Position numbers and translations under genes: made by a program. 64,000 nucleotides of DNA from an uncultured Dehalococcoidia bacterium (lineage in GTDB: Bacteria > Chloroflexota > Dehalococcoidia > Lucifugimonadales > CATQGZ01), in the NCBI GenBank assembly GCA_958295685.1, contig OY282366.1, positions 9,530 through 73,529 on the forward strand, in the 5' to 3' direction. Positions 15,909 to 21,940 of the stretch are shown here, piece by piece. The first letter of the stretch is position 1; each line of letters starts with the position of its first letter. The notes beneath the pieces are model-generated. The model saw only the letters and a program-made list of their open reading frames with translations, was not told the DNA's origin and searched no databases.

Positions 15909-15954
15909 GGTTGCCACCCCCTACGCTCAGGGGGGTGGCAACCGCAGATTGCTG
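15909..15954 (-). promoter_or_regulatory. Phage-type promoter P6 inside a 13-bp palindrome
   Basis: Minus strand: CAGCAATCTGC (15954-15944), 17 nt, GCGTAG (15926-15921). A perfect inverted repeat (GGTTGCCACCCCC, 15909-15921; mirror 15931-15943) has the GCGTA box mostly in its loop. The same arrangement with a compensating base-pair change occurs at P7. Confidence 0.75.
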
Positions 15955-15960
15955 ACGGAC

Positions 15961-16239
15961 TCAGGTGCGGAGCGCGTGGTGCCTAGCGAGCCGGAACAGC
16001 ACTAGGTCTTCGGCGATTTTGATGAGATTCCGGCGATACGCTACGCGGCTTGCTATGGTGTCGAATTCGTTGGGGTGGGCATCCTCGAAGGCGTCGTAGG
16101 CCTGGTGGCTGAGGCTGTGGTGTCTGCTCCGGGCCGCGCGGTAGACACGCTCGCGGCGAGCGTCGAAGCGGTCGCGGTTGGTGGGGTCGCCGGTGGCGAT
16201 GCGACGGCAGGCATCGTCGTAGTCACGGGGCCAAATCAT
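15961..16239 (-). CDS. Small charged hypothetical protein
   Basis: 92 residues, ATG at 16239 overlapping the preceding stop (ATGA). Very rich in R, D and H (DYDDACRRIATGDPTNRDRF), mostly helical. Last gene of the five-gene P7 unit. Function unknown. Confidence 0.65.
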   Translation of the reverse strand: MIWPRDYDDACRRIATGDPTNRDRFDARRERVYRAARSRHHSLSHQAYDAFEDAHPNEFDTIASRVAYRRNLIKIAEDLVLFRLARHHALRT

Positions 16240-16511
16240 AGGCGGACCTTGATCGAAACGACGACGCATGGAACCGCGTCGTGAGGCGACCGCAAACTGC
16301 GGTGGAACGTCACCTGGGCGGTGACGGCGGCGTAACCGGTGTACTTGGCCGCCTCCGTCATCGCGTCTTTGATCTCATCGACGGTCTGCGAGTTGATTCC
16401 TTCGATCAGTGTCTCGGGATCCTCGGGCTCCCGATTGAACGGGTACCCGTCGTGGGCACACGGGTCACCATAGGTGCCCGGCTTCTCTTTGAGGTGTTTA
16501 GGGTCGATCAT
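16236..16511 (-). CDS. Small protein, paralogue of the 80-aa gene two genes upstream
   Basis: 91 residues; ATG at 16511 with AGGAG 6 nt upstream. The C-terminal half (DEIKDAMTEAAKYTGYAAVT then AQVTFHR) aligns with EEIKAICDALTAAAKPHGHT/QVTAQIKFYR of the gene at 16795-17037, showing a local duplication. The N-terminal half differs. Function unknown; an alpha/beta fold with two edge strands is suggested. Confidence 0.7.
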   Translation of the reverse strand: MIDPKHLKEKPGTYGDPCAHDGYPFNREPEDPETLIEGINSQTVDEIKDAMTEAAKYTGYAAVTAQVTFHRSLRSPHDAVPCVVVSIKVRL

Positions 16512-16519
16512 GAGGTCTC

Positions 16520-16798
16520 CTAGAGGACGCCTCGACGTGGGGGGGTCGGAACGCCGTCGGCGTAGGGGAACGGGGCGGGCTTGCGTCGGTTGGCGGACGT
16601 GCTCCAGGTACCACCGGGGCCGATAGCAACGCTGGAGCCGTCGTTGAAGGTGTGGCGGCGGGAGAAGTTGTCGGGTGCGATCTCCAACGTTGCACCCTGG
16701 TGGCAGGCTATGTTGGCCAGGCGTGCACGCTGACGCTCGTCGGCGGGCCAGGGGCTGTGGATGCGAGCGGTGTCGAGGGCCTTCTCGGCGGCTGTCAT
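16520..16798 (-). CDS. Small hypothetical protein
   Basis: 92 residues; the ATG at 16798 overlaps the previous stop (ATGA). N-terminus MTAAEKALDTARIHSPWPAD is helical; the middle (ATLEIAPDNFSRRHTFNDGS) is beta-like. It lies between two paralogous genes. Function unknown. Confidence 0.65.
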   Translation of the reverse strand: MTAAEKALDTARIHSPWPADERQRARLANIACHQGATLEIAPDNFSRRHTFNDGSSVAIGPGGTWSTSANRRKPAPFPYADGVPTPPRRGVL

Positions 16799-17037
16799 GG
16801 CCAGACGGTGATCTGAAGGACGTCACATGTCAGCGGCTCGGTGGACGGCACTCGGCGGTAGAACTTGATCTGGGCTGTGACTTGGGTGTGGCCGTGGGGC
16901 TTGGCAGCGGCCGTCAGCGCGTCGCAGATCGCTTTGATCTCCTCCATGCGATCCTTCTTGATCGCGGTGATCACACCGTCGCTGTCCCGCTGGACGATGC
17001 GTCTGGTGTCCATCTGGACAATGTGTGGGTTCGTCAT
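16795..17037 (-). CDS. Small protein, paralogue of the 91-aa gene downstream
   Basis: 80 residues; ATG at 17037 is coupled (ATGA) to the gene upstream and also has GGAG. The segment EEIKAICDALTAAAKPHGHT followed by QVTAQIKFYR is the region shared with the 16236-16511 product. The N-terminal beta hairpin-like part (IVQMDTRRIVQRDSDGVITA) is unique. Function unknown. Confidence 0.7.
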   Translation of the reverse strand: MTNPHIVQMDTRRIVQRDSDGVITAIKKDRMEEIKAICDALTAAAKPHGHTQVTAQIKFYRRVPSTEPLTCDVLQITVWP

Positions 17038-17312
17038 GTGGTGGTCTCCTCGGTGGTGGTGGGCTCGAAGACGCCGAACTCGATCATGCGAGCGCACCAG
17101 TCCATGTACTCGGCTCGGCGGAACATGTGGCTGGCATAGATCGTGCTGGAGCGGGAGTAGTCGCGTGCCTGCACCCGGACGCCGGCGGCGGTCTCGCGGA
17201 TGGACTGGGCGGCCTCGAGGAGGCCGCCGTGCTCCTTGCGTTCGTCCTCCGCGCCGTCGATCCAGAGCAGGACTTCCTCGGGGTTGCGAGGATAAGCGAT
17301 GGGGGTGAGCAT
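17034..17312 (-). CDS. Small hypothetical protein, first gene of the P7 unit
   Basis: 92 residues; ATG at 17312 with GGAGG upstream, 43 nt from the -10 box of promoter P7. Sequence is helical and acidic in the first half (NPEEVLLWIDGAEDERKEHG) with an aromatic-rich second half (HMFRRAEYMDWCARMIEFGV). No known family. Confidence 0.7.
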   Translation of the reverse strand: MLTPIAYPRNPEEVLLWIDGAEDERKEHGGLLEAAQSIRETAAGVRVQARDYSRSSTIYASHMFRRAEYMDWCARMIEFGVFEPTTTEETTT

Positions 17313-17342
17313 GTTGCCTCCGTGGTGGTGTGGTAGTGGTGG

Positions 17343-17388
17343 GCTTGCCACCCCCTACGCAACAGGGGGTGGCAAGCGCAGATTGTTG
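17343..17388 (-). promoter_or_regulatory. Phage-type promoter P7 inside a 13-bp palindrome
   Basis: Minus strand: CAACAATCTGC (17388-17378), 17 nt, GCGTAG (17360-17355). Perfect inverted repeat GCTTGCCACCCCC (17343-17355; mirror 17365-17377), differing from that of P6 by a paired change in both arms. It drives five overlapping small genes. Confidence 0.75.
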
Positions 17389-17394
17389 AGGGAC

Positions 17395-17485
17395 TCAGGA
17401 CCGATCGGCGATGAAGAGGCAGAAGAGGACGACGATGGCGACGACGCCGACGATGATGGCGTAGGGGGGGGGTCACGGGGGTCAT
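17395..17485 (-). pseudogene. 29-residue membrane peptide, copy 2, frameshifted in a C9 tract
   Basis: Near-identical copy of 13812-13901, but the C run in the TPP codons has nine bases where copy 1 has eight. As written, the frame changes after MTPVTPP and runs on into basic shadow sequence. Removing one C restores a 29-residue single-span peptide ending FCLFIADRS. It may be a broken gene, a slippage (phase-variable) gene or an assembly error in a homopolymer. Confidence 0.6.
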
Positions 17486-17562
17486 CGTCGTCGGGGGTCG
17501 GTGAACACCCCGACCCAGAGCACGAGGGCGATCCATACGATCGTCAGGCCGGCCAGCATCAT
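17482..17562 (-). CDS. 26-residue single-span membrane peptide, copy 2
   Basis: MMLAGLTIVWIALVLWVGVF followed by TDPRRR: identical to copy 1 over the membrane span, differing only near the C-terminus. The ATGATG start overlaps the lipoprotein stop exactly as copy 1 overlaps the stop of its membrane-protein partner. Confidence 0.65.
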   Translation of the reverse strand: MMLAGLTIVWIALVLWVGVFTDPRRR

Positions 17563-18017
17563 GGCCCATAACCCGGATCGAGGATGCCCTTGATCCATCG
17601 GTACGTAGACGGACGCTCCTGGCATTGAACATCTCGGTCAGGGTGCCATGCATCAATCGACATCAGGACTACAGTTCCATCGCCGTTCGGCTGTGGCCGC
17701 AATCTGATTGTGATTCTGGCGAGAGCCCTGTTTGCCGTAACGGTTACCCACCCCACAAGCTCGCTCGCCGCTTGGCAAGTTACGTCCTGTGCCCTAAGGG
17801 GAACGCCACTGCTGGCCAGCAAGTAGCTATCGGTTTCGACCGTATCGAAGATGATGCCGGCCAGGGCGAATGCGTCGAGGGCCGAGTCCCAAACGGCCTG
17901 CGGCGACCTGTCGAGAGTGAACGGCGCATTCGTCGGAGGCGCTGGCAGGTTCAGCGAGCACCCGCTTGTCGCGAGCACGACCAGGGCGAGGATGGTGAGG
18001 ATGCTTCTGGGTCTCAT
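17559..18017 (-). CDS. Phage lipoprotein
   Basis: 152 residues; ATG at 18017 with GGAGGAACC upstream. The N-terminus is a classical lipoprotein signal: basic MRPR, hydrophobic SILTILALVVLA, then lipobox TSGC with Cys20. The mature part is about 130 residues, beta-rich, with two further cysteines in SC/QC contexts. It would be lipidated and held on the outer face of a membrane. In this unit it is followed by two one-span microproteins. Spanin outer subunits and superinfection-exclusion lipoproteins are the phage precedents; the length is rather large for an outer spanin. Confidence 0.7.
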   Translation of the reverse strand: MRPRSILTILALVVLATSGCSLNLPAPPTNAPFTLDRSPQAVWDSALDAFALAGIIFDTVETDSYLLASSGVPLRAQDVTCQAASELVGWVTVTANRALARITIRLRPQPNGDGTVVLMSIDAWHPDRDVQCQERPSTYRWIKGILDPGYGP

Positions 18018-18071
18018 GGTGGGTTCCTCCTGGAGGCGGTTCGGCGGACGGAGTGCCGCCGGTAGGACTCC

Positions 18072-18118
18072 CTACGCAAAACGCCGGGGAACCGCAGATT
18101 CTTCGCGGTTCCCCGGCG
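18072..18118 (-). promoter_or_regulatory. Promoter P8 embedded in a terminator hairpin
   Basis: Minus strand: GAAGAATCTGC (18104-18094), 16 nt, GCGTAG (18077-18072). A perfect 14-bp stem (CGCCGGGGAACCGC, arms 18082-18095 and 18105-18118) has GAAGAATCT as its loop and is followed by TTTT immediately before GCGTAG. As RNA it is a canonical terminator for the 151-aa gene upstream; as DNA it carries the promoter for the lipoprotein gene. Confidence 0.8.
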
Positions 18119-18142
18119 GGGACTGCTTGGTGTGGGCGGGGG

Positions 18143-18598
18143 TCAGTCAGGCCGTGGCCGTGGGAGTGCTCCGAGGTATCCCTCCCACGTCTCCGCCACC
18201 GGGCTGGTGGAGGCGAGCCGAACGCCGGGGCCTAGGTCCGTGAACGGGTGTAGCGAGACTGCCGACGCTACCGTCGCGGACTCGAGGATCCGCTGTAGAG
18301 CGTGGTCGGAGTGGGCTACCTCGCCGTGGTTGGCCATCAGCGTGGCCATATTGTGTGCCTGTCTCCGGACGAGCTCCAGGTGGACACGCGGCCGGTCGGA
18401 CGCGGCAATGGCATCATCCCAGCGGTTGTACTGGTGGGTGTTGGACGCGACAGCGCGGACGCTGTCCGCGAGCCTCCGCTCATTGTTGGTGAGGCCGCGA
18501 GCCGGGGGGTACGCGAGCAGGTGATCGAGATCGGCCAAATCCCTCGCTGCCCAGGCAACGACGTCGGACGCGACGACCTCGTAGTCGATTGTGCTCAT
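18143..18598 (-). CDS. Helical hypothetical protein
   Basis: 151 residues, 40 nt downstream of the P9 -10 box. Almost entirely helical (VVAWAARDLADLDHLLAYPP; LADSVRAVASNTHQYNRW), with histidines spaced in the centre (RQAHNMATLMANHGEVAHSD). It forms a one-gene unit ended by the P8 hairpin. No family recognised. Confidence 0.7.
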   Translation of the reverse strand: MSTIDYEVVASDVVAWAARDLADLDHLLAYPPARGLTNNERRLADSVRAVASNTHQYNRWDDAIAASDRPRVHLELVRRQAHNMATLMANHGEVAHSDHALQRILESATVASAVSLHPFTDLGPGVRLASTSPVAETWEGYLGALPRPRPD

Positions 18599-18637
18599 GG
18601 TGTCTGTCTCCTTGGTGGTGGTGGGTGTCTGCCATCC

Positions 18638-18670
18638 CTACGCTCAGGACGGCTGAACCGCAGATTCCTG
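18638..18670 (-). promoter_or_regulatory. Phage-type bipartite promoter P9
   Basis: Minus strand: CAGGAATCTGC (18670-18660), 16 nt, GCGTAG (18643-18638). A 7-bp interrupted dyad (GCCATCC / GGACGGC) again flanks the GCGTAG box. Confidence 0.75.
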
Positions 18671-18697
18671 GCGGACCGTGGGGGGTAAACGCGAAGA

Positions 18698-18730
18698 AGC
18701 CCCCACCCCCCGGACGGAGGGGTGGGGGCT
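18698..18730 (-). terminator. Rho-independent terminator upstream of P9
   Basis: Perfect 12-bp GC stem (AGCCCCCACCCC / GGGGTGGGGGCT), 9-nt loop, then TCTTCGCGTTT, 18 nt after the stop of the preceding gene. Confidence 0.8.
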
Positions 18731-18748
18731 GAGGGCTCGCCTTGGCTG

Positions 18749-19193
18749 CTACTCTACTGCCACTTCGGCGATCCATGCCTTCGCCAGATCCTTGACCGCC
18801 AGTTCGTATGCGATCCGAGCTTTCTCGCGTTCCGCCTCGGCCACATTGAGATGCCCCTGCGTGATCGCCACGGCGTCATGCATGTCGGTGAGCTTCTCCT
18901 GGAAGACTTCGAACGACGACAACATCGGCTCGTCCTTGCTAATCTGCTGGAAGCGATAGTAGCGATGTTGCGCGGCGCTGTAGGCCTCGTGAGCCTTGAA
19001 CTTGACGTTGTGCGCTTGGCAGACTTCGTCGTAGGCCTCCTCCAGTACGTCGCAGTGGCCCTCGGGCGCGTCGTGCGGCCACTGGACGAGCGCCCGCATG
19101 GTCGCTGATCAGCTGTTTCGTCCGGTCTTGCTTGGACCACGGTTGTTCCACGTGCGCCAAGGCACGTACGAAGGGGTTGGGGCTGTCGCTCAT
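18749..19193 (-). CDS. Helical protein split by an apparent frameshift
   Basis: A start at 19193 with GGAGAAG upstream reads MSDSPNPFVRALAHVEQPWS and on to KQLISDH, after which this frame degenerates into arginine-rich sequence. A second frame, open from an internal ATG at 19099 to 18749, continues sensibly (DVLEEAYDEVCQAHNVKFKA; EKLTDMHDAVAITQGHLNVA), a long coiled-coil-like helix. A one-base shift near 19095-19105 would give a single protein of about 147 residues. Alternatively only the 116-aa product from 19099 is made. The gene follows the Cys-rich membrane peptide in the P10 unit. Confidence 0.55.
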
Positions 19194-19220
19194 GTGTGCT
19201 TCTCCGTGTGGGGGTGGCGG

Positions 19221-19367
19221 CTAGCGCCGACAGAAAGCCCAGTCACTGAACCAGGCGTGGTCGCACCACCCCACGAAGACGAGGCCGAACGCGAGCACGG
19301 CGAGGATGATCAGGATGCAGCCCGAGCAGCTGCCGCAGGTGCACGAGTACTTCTTCTTGTCGCGCAT
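19221..19367 (-). CDS. 48-residue cysteine-rich one-span membrane peptide
   Basis: MRDKKKYSCTCGSCSGCILI then ILAVLAFGLVFVGW and a short tail with two more cysteines. ATG at 19367 has GGAGAAACACC upstream and lies 34 nt from the P10 -10 box. A basic N-terminus, a CxCxxCxxC cluster right at the membrane edge and one span of about 18 residues are clear. The cluster could bind metal or be palmitoylated or disulphide-bonded. Not a known family. Confidence 0.65.
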   Translation of the reverse strand: MRDKKKYSCTCGSCSGCILIILAVLAFGLVFVGWCDHAWFSDWAFCRR

Positions 19368-19400
19368 GGTGTTTCTCCGTGGTGGGTGGCTTACCGATCC

Positions 19401-19433
19401 CTACGCAGATCGGGCGGCAAGCGCAGATTCTTG
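19401..19433 (-). promoter_or_regulatory. Phage-type bipartite promoter P10
   Basis: Minus strand: CAAGAATCTGC (19433-19423), 16 nt, GCGTAG (19406-19401). A 6-bp dyad CCGATC/GATCGG flanks the GCGTAG box. Confidence 0.75.
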
Positions 19434-19439
19434 CGGGAG

Positions 19440-19646
19440 TCAGACGTCGATTTGGAAGTCGCAGCTGATCTCGAGGTCGTCTTCCGTTACCAGAGTGACA
19501 GACTGGTGGCTCTTGGTGATGGTCACCCTGACTTCTTTGAAGTTGCTGAGGACTTCCGAAAGGATCGCCTCGGACGTCACTGCGTCGGCGACAGCGAAAC
19601 AGTCGGTCCGAAGTTCCTCGGTCCAGTTCGCGGGAAGTATCTTCAT
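19440..19646 (-). CDS. Small alpha/beta hypothetical protein
   Basis: 68 residues starting MKILPANWTEELRTDCFAVA; AAGGAGAAAC precedes the ATG at 19646. Pattern helix, helix, then three strands (VRVTITKSHQSVTLVTEDDL). Last gene of the long P11 unit; promoter P10 begins 7 nt after its end. Function unknown. Confidence 0.65.
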   Translation of the reverse strand: MKILPANWTEELRTDCFAVADAVTSEAILSEVLSNFKEVRVTITKSHQSVTLVTEDDLEISCDFQIDV

Positions 19647-19664
19647 GGTGTTTCTCCTTGGGAG

Positions 19665-20102
19665 TCAGAAGATCTCTGACAGGCTTGTGGTCTCCGGGTT
19701 GGCCAGCGGCGGCAGGCTCGCGTTGGTGTGCTGAAGGCACCCGAGACAGATCGGGTCGCCGTGACGTTGGAAGATTCCTGCGCCCGGCGGGGTGAACCCG
19801 GAACCGCAGCTTGTGCATGGAGTACACGCCGTGTCGGACAGGATGGCGGGCAGGATAACGTCCTCTTCTCCCTCGAGATAGCTGGGGCTCCAACCCCAGC
19901 CAGGCGGGAGGTCCTCGGGAAAGTATCCGAAGTCGTTGTCGTCTTGTGGCGCCGACGCCCTGATGACGGCAATGGCCGCCTGGGTACGTCGTGGAACGTC
20001 GTTGGGGAACGCTCCGGCTGCGGCGAATGCGTCCATTACGTTGCCCGGGACGGGATCGACGTAGTGGCTGGCGTGTCCGTTGCGGATGATGACGAGGTGC
20101 AT
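19665..20102 (-). CDS. Hypothetical protein with zinc-finger-like cysteines
   Basis: 145 residues; ATG at 20102 overlaps the upstream stop as TGATG. The N-terminal part (MHLVIIRNGHASHYVDPVPG) is beta-like. The C-terminal half has CTPCTSCGSG and, 20 residues later, CLGC, a plausible zinc-binding CxxC...CxxC pair. Function unknown. Confidence 0.65.
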   Translation of the reverse strand: MHLVIIRNGHASHYVDPVPGNVMDAFAAAGAFPNDVPRRTQAAIAVIRASAPQDDNDFGYFPEDLPPGWGWSPSYLEGEEDVILPAILSDTACTPCTSCGSGFTPPGAGIFQRHGDPICLGCLQHTNASLPPLANPETTSLSEIF

Positions 20103-20329
20103 CAGTCCGTCACCTCCTGTTCCTTGAGCCATGCGATGTGAGCCTCTTCCCTTCGGATGTCGTCGGCGGTGTCGTCGCGCTTGCGCTGGAGGATCCCTCG
20201 CTCATGCTCGCTATCGCAGGGGCCGTGGTCGAACATCTCCTGGCGCTTGGCGTGATACTGCCTGAGATCGGCCAAGTGCTTCTCGGACTTCGCCAGCTTT
20301 CCGTCTCGTTCCAGCCGGTTCATGGTCAT
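20102..20329 (-). CDS. Small charged helical protein
   Basis: 75 residues starting MTMNRLERDGKLAKSEKHLA, ATG at 20329 (GAGGAAG upstream) overlapping the previous stop. Nearly all helix with alternating charges (RGILQRKRDDTADDIRREEA), likely a coiled coil. Function unknown. Confidence 0.65.
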   Translation of the reverse strand: MTMNRLERDGKLAKSEKHLADLRQYHAKRQEMFDHGPCDSEHERGILQRKRDDTADDIRREEAHIAWLKEQEVTD

Positions 20330-20547
20330 GGTGTGCTTCCTCTCTGGGGTGGTCCCCCCGGCGTCCATGTGTCGGACGCCGGGGGGCGGTAGTTGGCTGG
20401 CCTTAGCCTGCATAGCTTCTTGGAGTGGCTGAACCGCTTGCAGGAATCGCAGATCCGAGCCCCGCACTTGCGACAGTTGCTCAGGAGCGGGGGGTCCATC
20501 AACCCGATGCAGTCATGACAAAGACGCCGCTCGTCCCAGAAGCTCAT
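20326..20547 (-). CDS. Small zinc-finger protein
   Basis: 73 residues with CHDC (10-13), CRKCGARICDSC (about 29-40) and a later C, spacing typical of a double CxxC zinc finger. The ATG at 20547 has no ribosome site but overlaps the stop of a 12-codon frame by ATGA, so it is probably translated by coupling. Function unknown. Confidence 0.65.
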   Translation of the reverse strand: MSFWDERRLCHDCIGLMDPPLLSNCRKCGARICDSCKRFSHSKKLCRLRPANYRPPASDTWTPGGPPQRGSTP

Positions 20548-20582
20548 GGTTGGCCAGGATGGACCAGCGGCTGGGCACTCAT
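20544..20582 (-). CDS. 12-codon coupling minicistron
   Basis: ATG-to-TGA frame encoding MSAQPLVHPGQP. It overlaps the stop of the 100-aa gene (ATGA) and the start of the 73-aa gene (ATGA), so it bridges 35 nt that otherwise lack a ribosome site. More likely a ribosome-relay device than a functional peptide. Confidence 0.4.
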   Translation of the reverse strand: MSAQPLVHPGQP

Positions 20583-20881
20583 GCGTCGTCCCTCGGTCGC
20601 GAGCCGCGAAGCGCATCGTCGGGGAGTCTGCCCCAACCCTCGTCTGGTGGTGGGGCTAGCGCCAGCGCCTGCTTCGCCTCCCAGTCCAGCCGGGCGGCGT
20701 ACAGCCGGGCGCCCTTCAGCGTCCTGTGCGTGGTTTCCTTCTCCTCGAGTCTCCCGCCGGTTAGGACCCAGCAAAGGTACAGGGCTGGGTTGTGGTGGAT
20801 TTTCCATCGGCCGTCCTTGCTGACGTAGACTTTCGGACGGATGCGATGGACGGGGATGGGCTTCAGCTTGGGGGCGCTCAC
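20579..20881 (-). CDS. Small hypothetical protein
   Basis: 100 residues from GTG 20881, overlapping the stop of the 27-aa peptide (GTGA). A beta-rich N-terminal half (IRPKVYVSKDGRWKIHHNPA, LYLCWVLTGG) is followed by a helix (TLKGARLYAARLDWEAKQAL). The segment GRWKIHHNP then TLKGARLYAA resembles the 124-aa gene at 24507-24881 (DQWTIRRDGG, TLKAARKHAG), suggesting a distant shared fold. Function unknown. Confidence 0.65.
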   Translation of the reverse strand: MSAPKLKPIPVHRIRPKVYVSKDGRWKIHHNPALYLCWVLTGGRLEEKETTHRTLKGARLYAARLDWEAKQALALAPPPDEGWGRLPDDALRGSRPRDDA

Positions 20882-20961
20882 CGTCTCGGCGGCGGGGCGA
20901 AGAAGACGACGGCGACGACGACGGCCAAGCATATCCAGGCGGCCAACTCCGCGCCGCTCAC
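20878..20961 (-). CDS. 27-residue single-span membrane peptide
   Basis: GTG start overlapping the upstream stop (GTGA), product SGAELAAWICLAVVVAVVFF then APPPRR, ending in another GTGA overlap with the next gene. One span of about 17 residues. Coupled on both sides, so probably translated. Unrelated in sequence to the 25/29-aa pair. Confidence 0.55.
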   Translation of the reverse strand: MSGAELAAWICLAVVVAVVFFAPPPRR

Positions 20962-21167
20962 GGACGAGCCTTGAGGGCATCTGCGACGGCGTTCACCTCC
21001 GCGTGGAGGGCCGCCCGGCGAGCCCTCTGGCCGTCGTTCCAGCCCAGGACGGCGGCGAGCGCCTGCGAGAAGGTGCGGGGGAGGGGTGGGCGTGCGAGGT
21101 TGCCGAAGGCGCGGCGGTAGCCGTCGTCGTAGGCCGCCACGGCCTTGGGGGCGATGCGCTTGATCAT
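20958..21167 (-). CDS. Small helical protein
   Basis: 69 residues, TGATG-coupled. Sequence MIKRIAPKAVAAYDDGYRRA and FSQALAAVLGWNDGQRARRA suggests a small helical bundle with basic surface. Function unknown. Confidence 0.65.
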   Translation of the reverse strand: MIKRIAPKAVAAYDDGYRRAFGNLARPPLPRTFSQALAAVLGWNDGQRARRAALHAEVNAVADALKARP

Positions 21168-21328
21168 CAGCTCCGGCTCCGGTGTTTGGTGCCGACGGAT
21201 CGGCCGTTGTGGTCCACTAGCGTGCGGCGGTTGTCGCCGCGCCGCTTGTTGCCCGGCAGCTTCTTGGCACGCTTGCGCTTCTTCTTCTCGAGCGTCCGCG
21301 TGAGCGTCTTCTTCGATGCGTAGGCCAT
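21167..21328 (-). CDS. Small very basic protein
   Basis: 53 residues, ATG at 21328 with AAGGAG upstream, 5 nt after the SSB stop. About 40% K and R (TLEKKKRKRAKKLPGNKRRG). Looks like a small nucleic-acid-binding protein co-expressed with SSB. No family recognised. Confidence 0.65.
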   Translation of the reverse strand: MAYASKKTLTRTLEKKKRKRAKKLPGNKRRGDNRRTLVDHNGRSVGTKHRSRS

Positions 21329-21332
21329 GTTG

Positions 21333-21698
21333 CTACTCCTTGTGGTGGTGGGTGTCACCCAGAGGCGGGCGAGAGTACCCGGGGGGTAAGGGAACCAGGC
21401 TTCCAGAGACGAGCATAATCTCGTGAGCGTGGATTTCGGCGATTTTGACCGTCACGCCGTCCTTCTCATAGGTGCCGTAATGGAGGCGACCTTCGATGTA
21501 GACCTGGTCGCCCTGCGAGATACCGTCGGCCACCGGAGCCAAGTGTCCGCGGAGGATCACGCGGTGCCATGCGTCAAAGGTTCCGCTGGTTGTCGTGGCG
21601 AGGTAGAATTCGGCGACCTGCACGACGTCGTTGGTTATGATCATGTCGGGGGTGTTCCCCACGTTGCCCACGAGGATGACCTTGTTGACGGTTATCAT
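21333..21698 (-). CDS. ssb: Single-stranded DNA-binding protein
   Basis: 121 residues with the signature start MITVNKVILVGNVGNTPDM and OB-fold features: FYLATTTSGTFDAWHRVILRG and the conserved GDQVYIEGRLHYGTYEKDG strand pair. The C-terminus (GDTHHHKE) lacks the acidic DDDIPF tail that recruits host partners. It coats single-stranded DNA in replication and recombination. ATG at 21698 overlaps the preceding stop. Length is a little short of bacterial SSB, as usual in phages. Confidence 0.9.
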   Translation of the reverse strand: MITVNKVILVGNVGNTPDMIITNDVVQVAEFYLATTTSGTFDAWHRVILRGHLAPVADGISQGDQVYIEGRLHYGTYEKDGVTVKIAEIHAHEIMLVSGSLVPLPPGYSRPPLGDTHHHKE

Positions 21699-21940
21699 GC
21701 GGTGTCGCCGCGTGATTCGAGCCATGCTCTCAGGGTATCCAGGAACGTCGTGTCCAGGGTGCCGGGCTTCAACTGAGAGTCCGTGACCTGTCTTACTCTT
21801 TCCGGCAGGCGTGGGCTTTCTCTCCAGTACCAGTGCCCCCCGGAGTGGATCAATACGCCGATGTGTTCCCGATTGGGCGCGTACACTTCCACGTAGTCGT
21901 AGTGAGGTGGTCTCCCGAGGGGCGGGACTCCTATCGTCAT
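21695..21940 (-). CDS. Small hypothetical protein
   Basis: 81 residues; ATG at 21940 with AGGAGACACC. It has beta segments DYVEVYAPNREHIGVLIHSG and an aromatic HWYWRES, then a helix (TTFLDTLRAWLESRG). Directly upstream of SSB and ATGA-coupled. Function unknown. Confidence 0.65.
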   Translation of the reverse strand: MTIGVPPLGRPPHYDYVEVYAPNREHIGVLIHSGGHWYWRESPRLPERVRQVTDSQLKPGTLDTTFLDTLRAWLESRGDTA

